Source: Anoplolepis gracilipes
Taxonomy: Eukaryota; Arthropoda; Insecta; Hymenoptera; Formicidae
DNA: 64,000 nucleotides
Reading direction: 5' to 3'
NCBI RefSeq assembly: GCF_047496725.1
Contig: NC_132980.1
Location: 5,198,572-5,262,571, forward strand
Shown here: positions 35,331 through 47,270 of the stretch, piece after piece
How positions within the stretch are numbered: the stretch's first letter is position 1
Layout: each line of letters starts with the position of its first letter
Position numbers and translations under genes: made by a program
The notes under the pieces: model-generated
What the model was told of the DNA's origin: nothing
The model's input: only the letters and a program-made list of their open reading frames with translations
Database searches by the model: none

Positions 35331-35792
35331 ATCATTACCCGTTGTCCTGCTCCATAAAAATTTTATAAAATATTTTCCAAAGTTTAATATAAATATTAAT
35401 TGAAACATTAGCTTCTAAACAGTTTTTACGATATCGCTAAATTGATTCGTCTACTATCTGTAAAAGTATATTAATAAAATTTTTTTAAACATCCTACTAC
35501 ATGACTTATTAGTAGATAAATTGCATCTTTATTATAATCGTCAATGCATCAATCACGGCAGTCTTTTCCTATTTATAGCGCGAATATGTATGTTTTACGC
35601 CAGTTCTTCTCGTCGTACATTCGCGAGCATTGATTTCGTTGTCTCTCGGAAAAAGAGCATCGTTGTCGTAATTAAAACATCACAGACAAACAACATACGT
35701 ACTCTCGTGTCCGCAATTTATTATTGCAGCCGTTAGATATTAAATTAAAAATTACTGTCAAAAAACCAAATTAATTTCACAAATTATTGACG
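35331..35792 (+). promoter_or_regulatory. Proximal promoter and leader of receptor copy 3
   Basis: Same layout as copies 1 and 2. The TATA-like CTATTTATAG is at 35569-35578, and the leader frame runs from 35521 to 35736 and is undamaged. The promoter looks intact although the gene behind it is deleted. Confidence 0.5.
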
Positions 35793-37546
35793 ATGTACGG
35801 TAAAAGTTTTGAATTTTGGTGTTGTGCACTTTTGTTCTTCGTTTCATCTACAAAACCTCTGCAGAATTTTACAACTGATAATAAGCAAGAAGACAATTCG
35901 ATGGTGAGATACGAACTTCACGTAAATTCCACTGAAAGATATGGCAACGAGACGGTTTTCAATCGATATAATTTGCATAAAAATTTCATCATGGATTACG
36001 AAGATGCTCACAATGTGTTCCGTGTTAATTCCAGAAGTAACAGTCGCAAAGATGTTGATTGGATTCAGAATGAATTTCTCATGCATTATGTGAAATATCC
36101 TGAGAAATGTAATCGATTGCCGAGGGAGATTCGAGCAAACTTTACAAAGGTCAGCAACAAAAATCGTTTCAATAATGAAAATGACAATGAAGATTATATT
36201 GTTCCATACGAGACATGCGACAATAAAACTTGTATTCGCCTTTGTTGTCCTCTTGGTGATCGGTATAACTTATCACTTCGCAATTGCACTGAAGAAAGAC
36301 CTAAATATGTTTTCTCAGATGTATATAAATTCTGGGACGAAACAAATATGCAAACTGAATATAAGAAAATAGACGAAATGTTTCAATTGATTGTTCAGAA
36401 TCCGTGTCCAAATCCTATCGAATTTGTACTAATCAATCTTAATGACGATAGTTGGGCATACTACAAATACATTTTTTTCGAAAACGGCACTCTATATCTT
36501 CCTTATCTTGGCCAATTCGTGGAATCAACGTCCTATTGCCTAGCCTTTTTGAATCATGATCAGGTTATTGCAATTACATGTTCGGAGACTTTAACAAAAG
36601 TCATGGAAAAAAGAAATAATTATATCACTACAGTTGTTCGACCGATGAATGATGTATTAAACATCACCTATTTGATTTGCATTCTAGTGCTTTTTTTATG
36701 TATGCTGATTTTATTCTTGGTTTACACTATACTACCAGATCTTCATAATATACATGGTTTCATGTTGCGTCAATACAGCAGTATAGTGTCTGTTCTTTAC
36801 TTGAATACCGTATTGCAAATGCTAATCAAAAAGCAAAATCTATCGTATTCCATCTGTATTGCAGCCGGTATAGTATAGCCTCAATAATGCAGTTAATGCA
36901 ATATATACTTTTGACTGATTTGTGTATACTTCTGTTATTCTTCATAAATTTTAATAAATTCTTAATGAGAAATTGAAGTTTTTTTTTTAAAAAATCTAAT
37001 TTGCCAATTATTATTCATTTTAAAGTACCCTCTCTAAATGTTATTCACTTCTAATATTCTGAATTGCAGGTTTAGTTAACTATTTCAGCTCTGAAATTCA
37101 TAAGCATGTTTTTAATAATTACTTATATAGTAATTTTAAAGTATAAAATAGAAATTTTTATATTTATTTGCAGGGCCAATCTATATCTAAAATTGTTTTT
37201 AATGTTATTTATTATAATAGCCATGCAGGCTATTATGGTGACAGCTTTAAATTTTTGGGTGATTAAGGATTACACTAATTTAACACTAAGTTTTATTGTG
37301 TTAAGTATTTTTATACTGGAATTCATTAAAGGAATTAGTATTTTTATCTTATTTGTGTGTAAGAAAACAATTATACAAATGCTGTTAAAGCATTTTCGTC
37401 AGAATCGCCGACATAGGTTCAAAATTTTTACACGTAAGGGTTTTTACAATTTTGAGCATGTACGTCATAATATCGAACACATGAATTCTATGGAAAAATA
37501 TAAACTACTGCAAAACAAAAGTATGAACAAAGAATTTATCCAATGA
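35793..37546 (+). pseudogene. Methuselah-like GPCR, copy 3, internally deleted
   Basis: Exon 1 (35793-36867) is intact: signal-like start, eight signature cysteines, TM1 and TM2. Exon 2 begins at 37070, but after CTATTTCAGCTCTG it jumps into the end of intron 4 (AAATTCATAAGCATG), removing TM3's end, TM4, TM5 and about 3 kb. Exon 5 (37174-37546) is intact, but its phase no longer fits exon 1. Splicing exon 1 to exon 2 and reading on gives a 383-residue product with stop at 37144-37146: full ectodomain, TM1, TM2 and part of TM3, plus a short new tail. It is either a pseudogene or a source of a truncated receptor. An isolated frame from 37106 covers TM6-TM7. Confidence 0.75.
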
Positions 37547-37642
37547 GATCAATTTTATATATAGGATGTCCCAAACTTACTGCATTACTTGATAGTAACA
37601 GATTTGTGAAGTTATTTAAAGACAGAAATCTTAATATTTAAA

Positions 37643-38393
37643 CGATTGAGTAATTACCAACCATAGACTTGAGTTAAATCACGACTTTAATTGGAATAAT
37701 GTAGAAAGATTAGATATCAAAAAGTTTTATAATAAAAGATTATTATTGGAAATGGTTTACATTAATAGACAAAAAATAGTTTTAATTTGCAGACAAATAC
37801 TGATTGTTTACACACTACTTATAAGGACATGATAAACAACCTATCAAAATTTTAATGAGTTTATTTTCATATTAAGGTTGGTCTTTTGTCCCGACGGTTG
37901 ATCATTAACATCACATTAGAAATAATTGTAATCGTCAAGTATTGGATACTGACAGCCTTGGATATTAAGGTATTAACAATTTTGTTTATTTGACATATTA
38001 CCTACCAGACTCAATCTTTAATTCCATCTTATACAGATTTAATACACGTCACACCTCCTGGCTTTTCACCTAGAGAGAGACGTTTATTTGGTTTTTAATT
38101 TTCATCTTTATGACTGTTAGTGTCTAATCAATATGATAATATAATTGGATTAATTTTATTTGTACTGTGTCAAGTATGTTGCGTTTTTATTTTTAGTTAT
38201 ATATAATTTGCGCTGAATCTGGTCAAAAAATTGAACGAAACATTCGCATCTGTATTTAGATGGCTAGAATAGCATATATTTAATAAAAATAAATAAATTT
38301 GTACGCTCAATAATAACTGACATTGGGCCCTCATTGGACAATTTGTAAATTTTTTGTATTTGACCATAGAGGATGGCCTTAATTTAGTTATTG
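37643..38393 (+). mobile_element. PLE P2 relic after receptor copy 3
   Basis: Same insertion as after copies 1 and 2. Flanking repeats are TCTTAATATTTAAA at 37629-37642 and 38394-38407, both exact. Coding remnants are more decayed. The hammerhead-like motif is at about 38213-38245 (CTGAATC, CGAAAC). Confidence 0.7.
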
Positions 38394-38407
38394 TCTTAAT
38401 ATTTAAA

Positions 38408-39960
38408 GTTTGCGACTTTAGTAGTTGACGTTTCAAACTGACCAATTGGATCGTTAAAATTATTAAAATTATTATTGAAATTGTTATAAATTCTCTCAAC
38501 GTAGCATGTTTATAAAATGTTTTGATATATCGCGCGAGTTTTGAACAATTCAATTAGTTCAAACATTTCTCATTCAAAAATGACTGTAGTATCTGCTATT
38601 AATAAGTGCAACAAGTTAAGAACACCCTGTATATTTGCCCTTGTTAAGTTTATCTCATTTTTTCGAGGCATTGATTTAACAAATCTAATTTGATACATGT
38701 AACATAATGCAAATATATGTATATTTTATGTATTTTGCGTTTGTCGTTTTTTTTTAATTTTAATTTGAAAATGATTAAGCAAAATTTCATCTAAATTTAA
38801 AATGTTTCGCACCATAAACATTTTTACAGAAAACAAGACAATTTTTTTAATGTTAATGATACAAGGCGTTTAATATTAGATAAGTTGATATTTATCAGGA
38901 TAAAAATTTTAATTGTATTTATAATAAAACTCTACAAAATATCTATGTAAACCTTGTACAAATGTAAACTTAAAATAAGGAAATTTATGAGGAGAAACAG
39001 AATCTGGTTTTGAAATAAAATGTAGACGACTACGTTCGATAAAAGTTTTCATATTGTGTGCGTGTGTGTCACCGAGATGTTACGAAAATTCGGTTGATCG
39101 ATTTACTCTCGATTTCTTACATGAGTTTTTTGATGACGGCATTTTGATTCTGGATTTCTTTTTGTCGCAAGTTTTTGGAAAACTCTCTGATGATTAACCG
39201 AAATTAATCGTCGCTCGTTTTTTCTGTATCTACGGAAATAATTATTAATGCGCATGCAATTACCAAATTATCATCCCGTTTTATGTCTGAATCTTTCGCC
39301 TATAATTGATTAGTTTTTATACACGAGACATATTACATGCGATTATTTACTTCACTTCTGATTGTTTTTAATTTTTTTTTAGTTTTTGACATTGATGAAC
39401 GTCCAGACAAAGATGAAGACATTCGTTATTTGCACTTTTTTTATAATATTTGTACAATCTTTTATTGCTCTTTACTTTGCTTTTAACTATCTATTATTTT
39501 TAAGTAAAGTATCTGATATACATGTTGACAAATTATCAGATGTGGAAAATAAATCAGATAAATCAAAGAAATTTAATATCAATGATTTGCAATTTTAAAT
39601 ATTTTCAAATCAAAAAATCGTAAAATGAAAGATTGTGAAATTAACAAACATAATTATAAATAGCAAACTTGTATTGTAAATATATTTTTTGAGATTCGCA
39701 AATACCTAAACTTACAATTCATATTTTTACAGAAAGATAAGATCTATCATTGTATGATTCTATAGGTTTAACTTACCACACTGAGCGAATTCCACACATT
39801 TTGTTCGCTGTAATCAGTGCGAAACAGTGACTGTTACTGCATAGTTCCACATGAGTTTTCAACTTTTTATGCGAAGTAAGATCACAATTATTAACGTACT
39901 TATAATATTTGAGTTTTTTCCAGATAGAAAATTGCAAGTAAGTTTATAGTATTGTGTATT
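38408..39960 (+). other. 3' tail end and block X, third copy
   Basis: Tail to about 38628, then block X. The exon-like frame after the acceptor AG (39381-39382) reads DIDERPDKDEDIRYLHFF and stops at 39484-39486. Here the +1 frame (39386-39598) is also open for 70 codons, with a hydrophobic stretch and a hydrophilic tail SDVENKSDKSKKFNINDL. The family E insertion is absent, giving its empty site at 39948-39955. Confidence 0.4.
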
Positions 39961-40094
39961 GTTAACTCTTTTATAATTTAATAAAATTTTTTTTACAATT
40001 TCAAATTTTATTTTATTTACTTACGATTGAAAAATTTTGAAAAATAATTAAAAGCAAATGCAATTGTAGATAAATTTTATATATCAATTTAATT

Positions 40095-40110
40095 TTACAC
40101 ACACACATAC

Positions 40111-40188
<78 letters not shown>

Positions 40189-40215
40189 TTATACATATAT
40201 TTATATATCATATAT
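40095..40215. repeat. (AT)n/(GTAT) microsatellite
   Basis: Long TA/AT run broken by a few GT steps, preceded by (CA)n-like ACACACACATACATAC. It lies in the upstream flank of pseudogene copy 4. Confidence 0.85.
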
Positions 40216-40629
40216 AAATATAATAATTTTATATAAAATTAAGTAAAAACTTTAAATCTCTCACTTAATACTTCAGTTCTTCATATATTTATACTTCACA
40301 ATTTTATCTAAATTTTTCTACATGTAAATTTAAATTATTAATCAAGAATATCAACATTTGAATCTATATGCTTGATGAGGAATTTTCTAAAAATAATTTA
40401 ATGCTGCTTTCTTGATATGTAAATAACTACACCAACCGGTTTTCTACATATTTCGACTTCTATCTTAACAGACATCTACATTATCAATAAAGTAAAATAA
40501 AGAAAAAGAATTTATTTTACACTTGTATTTGACTTTATTATTTTTTATAATAAATAAAATAAATTTTAGATCTATTTCAGATAAATTTTAGAAATAAATT
40601 CATCAATTTTATATCATATCTTTAATATA
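40216..40629 (+). other. Upstream flank of receptor copy 4
   Basis: Short, diverged form of the common flank, closest to 57950-58330 upstream of copy 6 (CAACCGGTTT, ACAGACATCTA). It is non-coding. Confidence 0.45.
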
Positions 40630-41110
40630 GTTAAAAAATCTTCTCATTATTTACCTGTGTTCCATAAAGATTTTACACAATATTTTCTAAAATGTAAAAA
40701 ATCATAATTAACACATTAACTTTTTAAATATCTTTTACGATATCGCCAAATTGATTTGCCTACTATTTGTAGAAGCTTATTAATGAAATTTTATTAAGCA
40801 TATCTTGTAAACATGATGATGAGTTCTTAATAGCTAGATTGCTACTTTATCATCATTGACAATTTGTCGACCACGGCAGTCTCTTGCTATTCATCGCGCG
40901 AACATGTGTATTTTTCGCCACTTCTTCTCGCCATGCGTTCGCGAACATTGATTTCGTTGTTTTTTAAAAAAAGAGCATTGTTGTGGCTATCAAATCATCA
41001 CAGACAAATTACATGCATATTCTCATTTTTGCACTTTATTATTGCAGTTAAATATTATATTAAAAAATTGCTGTCAAAAGAATCAAATTAATTTTATAAA
41101 TAATTGTCAA
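40630..41110 (+). promoter_or_regulatory. Decayed promoter block of receptor copy 4
   Basis: TTTTACGATATCGCCAAATT is at about 40734-40753 and the leader block follows at 40860-41050. The TATA-like box of copies 1, 2, 3 and 5 is replaced by GCTATTCATCGCGCG. A 75-codon frame (40864-41091) is in a different register from the leader frame of the other copies, so that frame is not conserved. Confidence 0.45.
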
Positions 41111-42233
41111 TAATTGACAATATGATAAAAGTTTCGAATTTTTGTGTTGTGCACTTTTGTTCTTCGCTTCATGTACGAAACCTCTGCAGAATTTTACAAT
41201 TGGCAACAAGCAGGACGACAATTCGATGATGAGATACGAACTTGACGTGAATTCCACTGAAAAGAATGACAAGAAGATGGTTTTCGATCGATACAATCGG
41301 AAAAATTTCACCGGGAATTATGAAAATGCTCAGGTGTGTTCCATATTAATTCCAGAAGTAACGGTCTCAAAGATGATAATTCGATTCAGAATGAATTCTC
41401 CGTGGAATATGTGAAATATCATGAGAAACGTAATCAAATGCTGAGGAAGCTTCGAGCGAACTTTACAAAGGTCGACAACAAAAATTTAGTTACTTCTGGT
41501 TAAGTGTAATGAGTTTCGATATGTTGCGGACATTTAGGTAAATATATCCATTATTATTTTCATATTATACATTATTTTTAAATTTAAATTCGATATAAGA
41601 TTAAGATTTATATTATATAATCGAACTCAACAAAATAAGATATTCATCTGTGATATGTATAAACGTGTGCGTTAAATTACATTTATGACTATTTATTTAT
41701 AAATGTAAAATATACTGTTATAATATTTTGAATTTATATAAATATTTTATCGTGTCGTGTGTGTGTGTGTGTGTGCGTTGCGTATTTGTTGTGTGTATGT
41801 GTGCTGATTGATATTATAAAATCAACTACTTGGTTTTTTATAAAATAATAATTTTAGTATAAATGTAACACATACCTATATTTGGCTATTACGGAATCTC
41901 TTTTAAATAACTTTGATTTTGACATATTTTGACACAAGGTCATAACCATGAGTGACTTTCAAAAAATTCTTGTTTAAAAATTATTAACAAATAAAGTTTA
42001 CCAACTAAACCACGATTTTTTGATACCATACACATTCAATAAAATCAAATTTTAATACGATTATATATTTACATATGTGTAATAAATCTCAACCCGTTCT
42101 AAGAGTATTAAATTAAAAATTTTTTTCACTTTTAAAAAATAGGTTAGGATTGGTCAGTTTTTTATGAGATGAAAATGCAGGTTGGAGGGATGAAGCCCCA
42201 CTCTGGGCTATACGTTCGTTTAAGTATTTAAAT

Positions 42234-42270
<37 letters not shown>

Positions 42271-43908
42271 CTGATAGAAACTTCATGCTTTGACAATTTC
42301 AGATAATTACATTTAATAATTGTTTTTCCAATTGATAATATTTTTTTAATAAGCAACGAGCAACGGCTAAAATCTTTAGTACGCAGAATTTACTACCACA
42401 GAGTAACTTTAATAACATGTAAAAGTTAAGGATTAGAAAGAGATGCCCTAATATGCTTATTGACTTTTCATATACATAGTTACGTAAGACAGATTTTTAA
42501 GCATCTTAATAAAAAACATATTTACTTTAATGTACATTTGGATCCCTATTTTTTTTATTTGTTACTAAATAAATGTAAACTGCACTTTCCAGAGATTTTC
42601 ACTTGTTACAAAAAAATGAAACGACAAAACAGGAGAAAGTATTTGTATTTTATCATTGTTTGAGGTCTCTCCATTTTTACTATCATCTGCATCATGGAAA
42701 TTGCTCCTAGTGTGCCAAAAAACTTCCAACCGAGATTTGACGTCAATATATGTTGGTTTAGTTGTAAGTGTATATTGCTGTTAACATAATTCTATTAACA
42801 ACATATTTAATTATAATTAGTCTATTTAAATTTATAATAAAAGCAAAAATATGTTTTGTGTACATTTCTAATACATGATATGATTGGAGAAGCTTTATCT
42901 TTTATTTCAGATGGCGGAGCAGTTGTATAATTACGGATCCAAAATGATTTGTATTATTATTAGCATTTACTTAACCTTCCATACAGTATTGAAGATCATG
43001 CGTTATGAAAAAGACACAGCTCGTCGTCTTAAAGATTCAGAAAGCCGATGTTATAATGAAAAAAAAATGGTTTGTATATAAACACTTCTATATTAATACA
43101 TAGTTTGTACATAAACATCTCTATATTAATACATAGTCCCTATCATATTAACAAAATATATGCCGCAATATTCATTTGTAAACGATATTGAAAAATTAAT
43201 CGTTTTTGATCAGCTTTGTCATTTATTGATGCAAGAGAGGCTTAAACATTTTCAGATTTTTCATAGAAACGTATCACTGTTCAATCGCGCGCACATGTTT
43301 TCAATAATAATATCTGTTGTTTTTGAAAATATTTGATAAACAATACGAATAAAGTCAAAATGAATATTTATGTGTATTAATACTCTTATTGAAAATTACT
43401 TTCATTGAAATTTTGTATAAAAATGTATAATTTTTTTTTCTTTCAAATTTTCTCTTTCTTTAAAATCATAGTTTACCTTATTAAGTCGTTCTCTCTTTTT
43501 TTAAAATTAAAGTTTACTTTATTAACTCGTTCTCATTAAACTAAATTAATATTCACTATATTGTCTTTATATCTTTTTTTTTAAAAGTACATGTTTTTGA
43601 CTATCGAATGTTTTAAATTGTATTATTGTTTTTTCTCCACGACGCCGGGTGATTGTTGTCAAGCATTTGCGTTATGACTTCTTTCACACGTGTCATCTGC
43701 AACCGTCAAATTATCATGCAAATGTCGACAGTTTGTAATAATTAAATAAATTGAAAAGTTAAAAAAGCCAAGTTAAAAAAAGAGAAGAAAGAAAAAAAGA
43801 ATAAATTAAAAATAGATATATGTATATACATACCTTACATAAATTATTAGAATATTTATAAGCAAAATATTAATAATCACCTATATCATAATTTTAAAAA
43901 TACACTAC
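41111..43908 (+). pseudogene. Methuselah-like GPCR, copy 4, decayed
   Basis: Four bases are lost after the ATG (41121), so the start is out of frame. From 41142 the signal-like region and early ectodomain read through CCALLFFASCTKPLQNFTIG. A one-base loss at AGGTGTGTTCC shifts the frame, and exon 1 is deleted from about 41485 straight into exon 2 (TTACTTCTGGTTAAGTG). Exon 3 (about 42593-42763) has lost bases at the Trp-Gly-Gly of TM4 (TTTGAGGTC). Exon 4 (42911-43070) is nearly intact. Intron 4 runs to about 43908, where sequence stops matching just before exon 5, which is absent. It is closest to copy 6 (shared MEIAPSVPK and matching intron 4). It cannot make a receptor. Confidence 0.75.
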
Positions 43909-44585
43909 GCACATAAATATAGAGAACACTTTTTATATATCAAAAATGGGCTATTTCTAAGCTGTTACAGCTTGGTGAAAAATCATCGAAAAAAAGTTTT
44001 AAGAAAAGCATTTTGAAGCTTAAAGTTTCAATTTTAACACGTTAGCGATAGTTTTTAAAAATTTTTGTATTTTCCTTATTCTATGCTTTAAAAAAGGACA
44101 CATTGTTTTGTTTCTTAAAATTATGTATTTTTGAAAACTCTGCAGCTTGATAAGAAAAATTCTCTTGATGAATTCAAGTCAAGTTTCATAAAGTATAACG
44201 TTTTATCTACAAAATGCTTTTTTTATAACCTTCCTACGATTCTTTTTTTGGCTGAATTACGTGACTTTGAAACCATTCTTACGTTTTATTAAAAAAAGAC
44301 GTTTCTAAACTTTCCGGCTGTCCCTCGCAACGAATTTATAATTAACGGCGTCGAAATGAACGTTGCGTTATGCCAGTATGTGGGCACATAACGGCGATTC
44401 TTGTAGGAAGTGTATATATTAGTAAGAAGACAAATTCGGCGTCGCGAGAAACAGTCGCAAAATTTAGATGAGCCGAGAGTATAGGGCTCTGGCAGTTTAA
44501 ATTAATAAACCAAAAATGTTGCCAGCATAAACAGCAGAGATACTATACAGCAATTCAAGTATAAAGTTTCGAATTTATCTAATAT
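43909..44585. other. Unassigned insertion between two receptor relics
   Basis: Not matched elsewhere in the window. The right part (44300-44530) is GC-richer, with AACGGCGTCGAAATGAACG and CGGCGTCGCGAGAAACAG. No long frame, terminal repeat or known protein motif was recognised. It sits exactly at the point where copy 4 loses exon 5, so it may be the agent or filler of that break. Confidence 0.3.
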
Positions 44586-44589
44586 GAGT

Positions 44590-45360
44590 TTTCATTATAT
44601 GAAATTTTCCAGGTCTTTTACAGAGGAATCTTTTAAAGTCTCCGAGCAGATGAACGCATTAAATTCATGCTTACCATCCACGACGGCCAAACAACAATCT
44701 TTTACATCGACAAATTCGTCGAAAACAGAAAGGTACAGAGTGCCGTTTTCAAGAAAATCATATTCGAGGTATTTATAAAGCAAGAAATTTATCGTTTCGC
44801 TTGCACTGTTTTTGCACGAATCTTGAACAATCAGTTAAAACATTTTGTCCATCTTATTTTCATTTTGCATCGAATCGTTCAATATATTCAGCTCATTCAG
44901 CAATGCAATCGTGGTCAACCAAGCGATGATCGTGAAGACAACGAAGATTAATGCATGTAATATTTTCGAATGTCTTGTATGAAACGATGCGATTTTTATC
45001 GTCATTTTCATTATCGGTATTATCTTTGTTGATTTCTTTAAAATTCGCTCGAGACTTCCTCGGCATTCGATTACTTTTATCGTGATATTTTATATAATGC
45101 GCGGAAAATTCATTCTGCATTGAATAATTATTTTTGTAATTGTTATTTATGGAATTAATATGGAAGACATGCTGAGCATTATCGTTATGCAAAGTAAAAT
45201 TTAAAAAAAAATTGTACCGATTGAAATCCATCTAACTGTCATTTTTTTTTTAGTGGAATTTGCTGGATACTCGCATCTCACTATCGAATTGTTATTCCGT
45301 TTGTTTTCAATTGTGAAATTCTGCAGACATTTTGAAGATAAAGCGAAGAATTAAGAGTAC
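44590..45360 (-). pseudogene. Inverted Mthl exon 1, diverged and broken
   Basis: On the minus strand from about 45360 the sequence follows exon 1: signal-like region (with stops), ectodomain (45231-44893, including NEFSAHYIKYHDKSNRMPR and CINLRCLHDHR in place of CIRLCCPLGDR), a damaged middle with two stops (about 44890-44785), then YLEYDFLENGTLYL and the last ectodomain cysteines (44783-44595). The second Cys of the CC pair is replaced. It ends before TM1. This is an older lineage than the + strand copies and shares its 5' half with 30040-30400. Confidence 0.7.
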
Positions 45361-45459
45361 GTGACACCAAAGTGCAAAACTTTTATACTGCATCGTCGTT
45401 GCAGAATTAATTAGTCTCTTTTGCAGCAATTTCTTAATCTAGAATCTAATCTGTTGCAA

Positions 45460-45690
45460 TTAATTTCGGAAATTAAAATACATATATTGCTTGTTTACGG
45501 TTTGTCGTGAAAATAAATTATTTTCCCGACAATAAATGAAATCACTGTTCGCGAATGTATGACGAAAGAAATTTGCGAAAAACACACGTATTTGCGCGAT
45601 CAATAAAAAGAGACTGCCCTGATTTATGAATCGCCTATAATAATAAAGAAGCAGTTGTATCTGCCAAGGATTCATATATGCACGATGCTT
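45460..45690 (-). promoter_or_regulatory. Inverted promoter block of the diverged receptor copy
   Basis: Near-identical to 30445-30655. The minus-strand frame MNPWQIQLLLYYYRRFINQG corresponds to the leader frame of copies 1-3. It lies immediately upstream, on the minus strand, of the exon 1 relic. Confidence 0.5.
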
Positions 45691-46261
45691 AAAAAAATAC
45701 TTTATTAATTTCAACAAAGAGGAAACGCATTTATTCAGTGATATGCAAAAAGACAATTTGTTACAAATATTATACATTGCATGTAAGAACATTTTCACGG
45801 AGCAAATAAATAACGAATTTTTTTTATCTGTATTAAGCATATGATACAATTGAAGTATTTAGATCGAAACATAATTAAAAAATCAAATATTGAATAAAAA
45901 GTTTTTATTTTTTTCTATTATCTCTTACATCAAATAATGTGTCAGTTAAGATAGATGTTGACAATGAAATATTATGCAAAACATCCGGTTTGTAGAGATT
46001 TACATAGCGCGCATCAAACTTTATAAAAGATAATGATATTCAAATGCCGTCGACATATTTGTTCTCAGTTCATAATCTTAATTTTATTCTTAGAAAGAAA
46101 AAACGTACAAATGCAAGTTATGAATATGTGAAAAACAAAGATATGCTAAATGAGTGATGTGAAATTCGCAGTTGATTTTATTACGTAAATCGTTTGGTAA
46201 TTACACAGACATAAGGAAACACTGCCTCATTAATTTTCAGTAATGTTATCAAAGTCATCAC
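45691..46261 (-). other. Inverted Mthl upstream flank, fourth copy
   Basis: Same block as 30656-31440, cut at about 46250 by the PLE fragment. It is non-coding. Confidence 0.5.
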
Positions 46262-46830
46262 TCTGAGTAATAAACAACGGGTTAATTAAAACGACCTGAC
46301 TAGCCAAAATTATTCAATTTATTTACACGACGTTTCGACCATATGGTTGTGGTCCTTTTCAAGTGTAACTATAAAGAAAATATATAACGGATCAAAAAAT
46401 TATTATATGGATACAATTTTTACCGGATTAAATACAAACAATACAATATAATGTCGTTAAAAAACTAGTCTACTCACACGTAAATTAAGAAAGAGAAGAA
46501 AGAATCCAATGAGACATGTTTAAAAGTAGAACTTAATGATGGAATAATTAAATATGTCACTTAGTTAAAAACAATGGTTATTAAATTTGAGATGAACACA
46601 AACAACGAGACACGTCATGTCAGCATGAGTTTTTAAACAAAACTGTCAATGTTTAAAAAGAAAAACAGTTCAAACGACCTTTATAATTTTGTCATAAATA
46701 TTATTTAAATTTTCGGTATCTCTTGTAGGTTAATCGTGGAGTTAAATTTCTTAATGAAAAACATTTCAGCTATTTCTCTTTTCTTAATAAATTTTTCATC
46801 ATGTAAAATAACCGGCTCGTCCCACTCAAA
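46262..46830 (-). mobile_element. Penelope-like retroelement, 3' fragment (family P3)
   Basis: On the minus strand from 46830 the translation reads TFEWDEPVILHDEKFIKK, then REIAEMFFIKKFNSTINLQE and a stop near 46708. This is the C-terminus of a PLE GIY-YIG endonuclease and is in frame. The untranslated tail carries a hammerhead-like motif on the minus strand at about 46331-46370: TTGAAAAGGACC, a loop, GGTCGAAACGTCG. Everything upstream of the endonuclease end is missing. The insertion also replaced host sequence present in other units (about 31250-31740). Confidence 0.75.
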
Positions 46831-46839
46831 AGTATTTGT

Positions 46840-47270
46840 ATGCTAAGAGAATTAATAGACATAAATATCATCTTAATTTTAGCTTTAAAGTTTATCATAT
46901 ATTTTCGAAAATATCAGACACTGTTGAGAAAATATGCGCGCGATTGAACAACGGTGATATGTTTTTCAAAAAATCTCATAAATGTGAAACACACATCGTC
47001 GCAAGTAGAGAAATCTAAAAAGGTTCAACGCTTTTTTGCGTTAATAAATGTCAAAAATGACCAAAAACGATTAATTTTGCAATTTACAAATGAATACAGT
47101 GGTATATATCTTGTTAACAAGATTGTATATCAATATAGGTTTGTTTATGTAAAAACTATTTCTTATTTTCTTTTTGATAAAAGCATGATAATTTTGTAGA
47201 CTGTTTTACTATTTCTACTATTTCAGTTGATTTCCATATAATTAACCATATAAAATTTTTGATACTTTCG
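46840..47270 (-). pseudogene. Inverted Mthl intron 4 relic
   Basis: Matches 5020-5400 and its sisters. On the minus strand this is intron 4 sequence just after exon 4 (compare 11850-12110). No exon is left. Two short + frames (46836-47018, 46954-47199) are chance. Confidence 0.5.
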
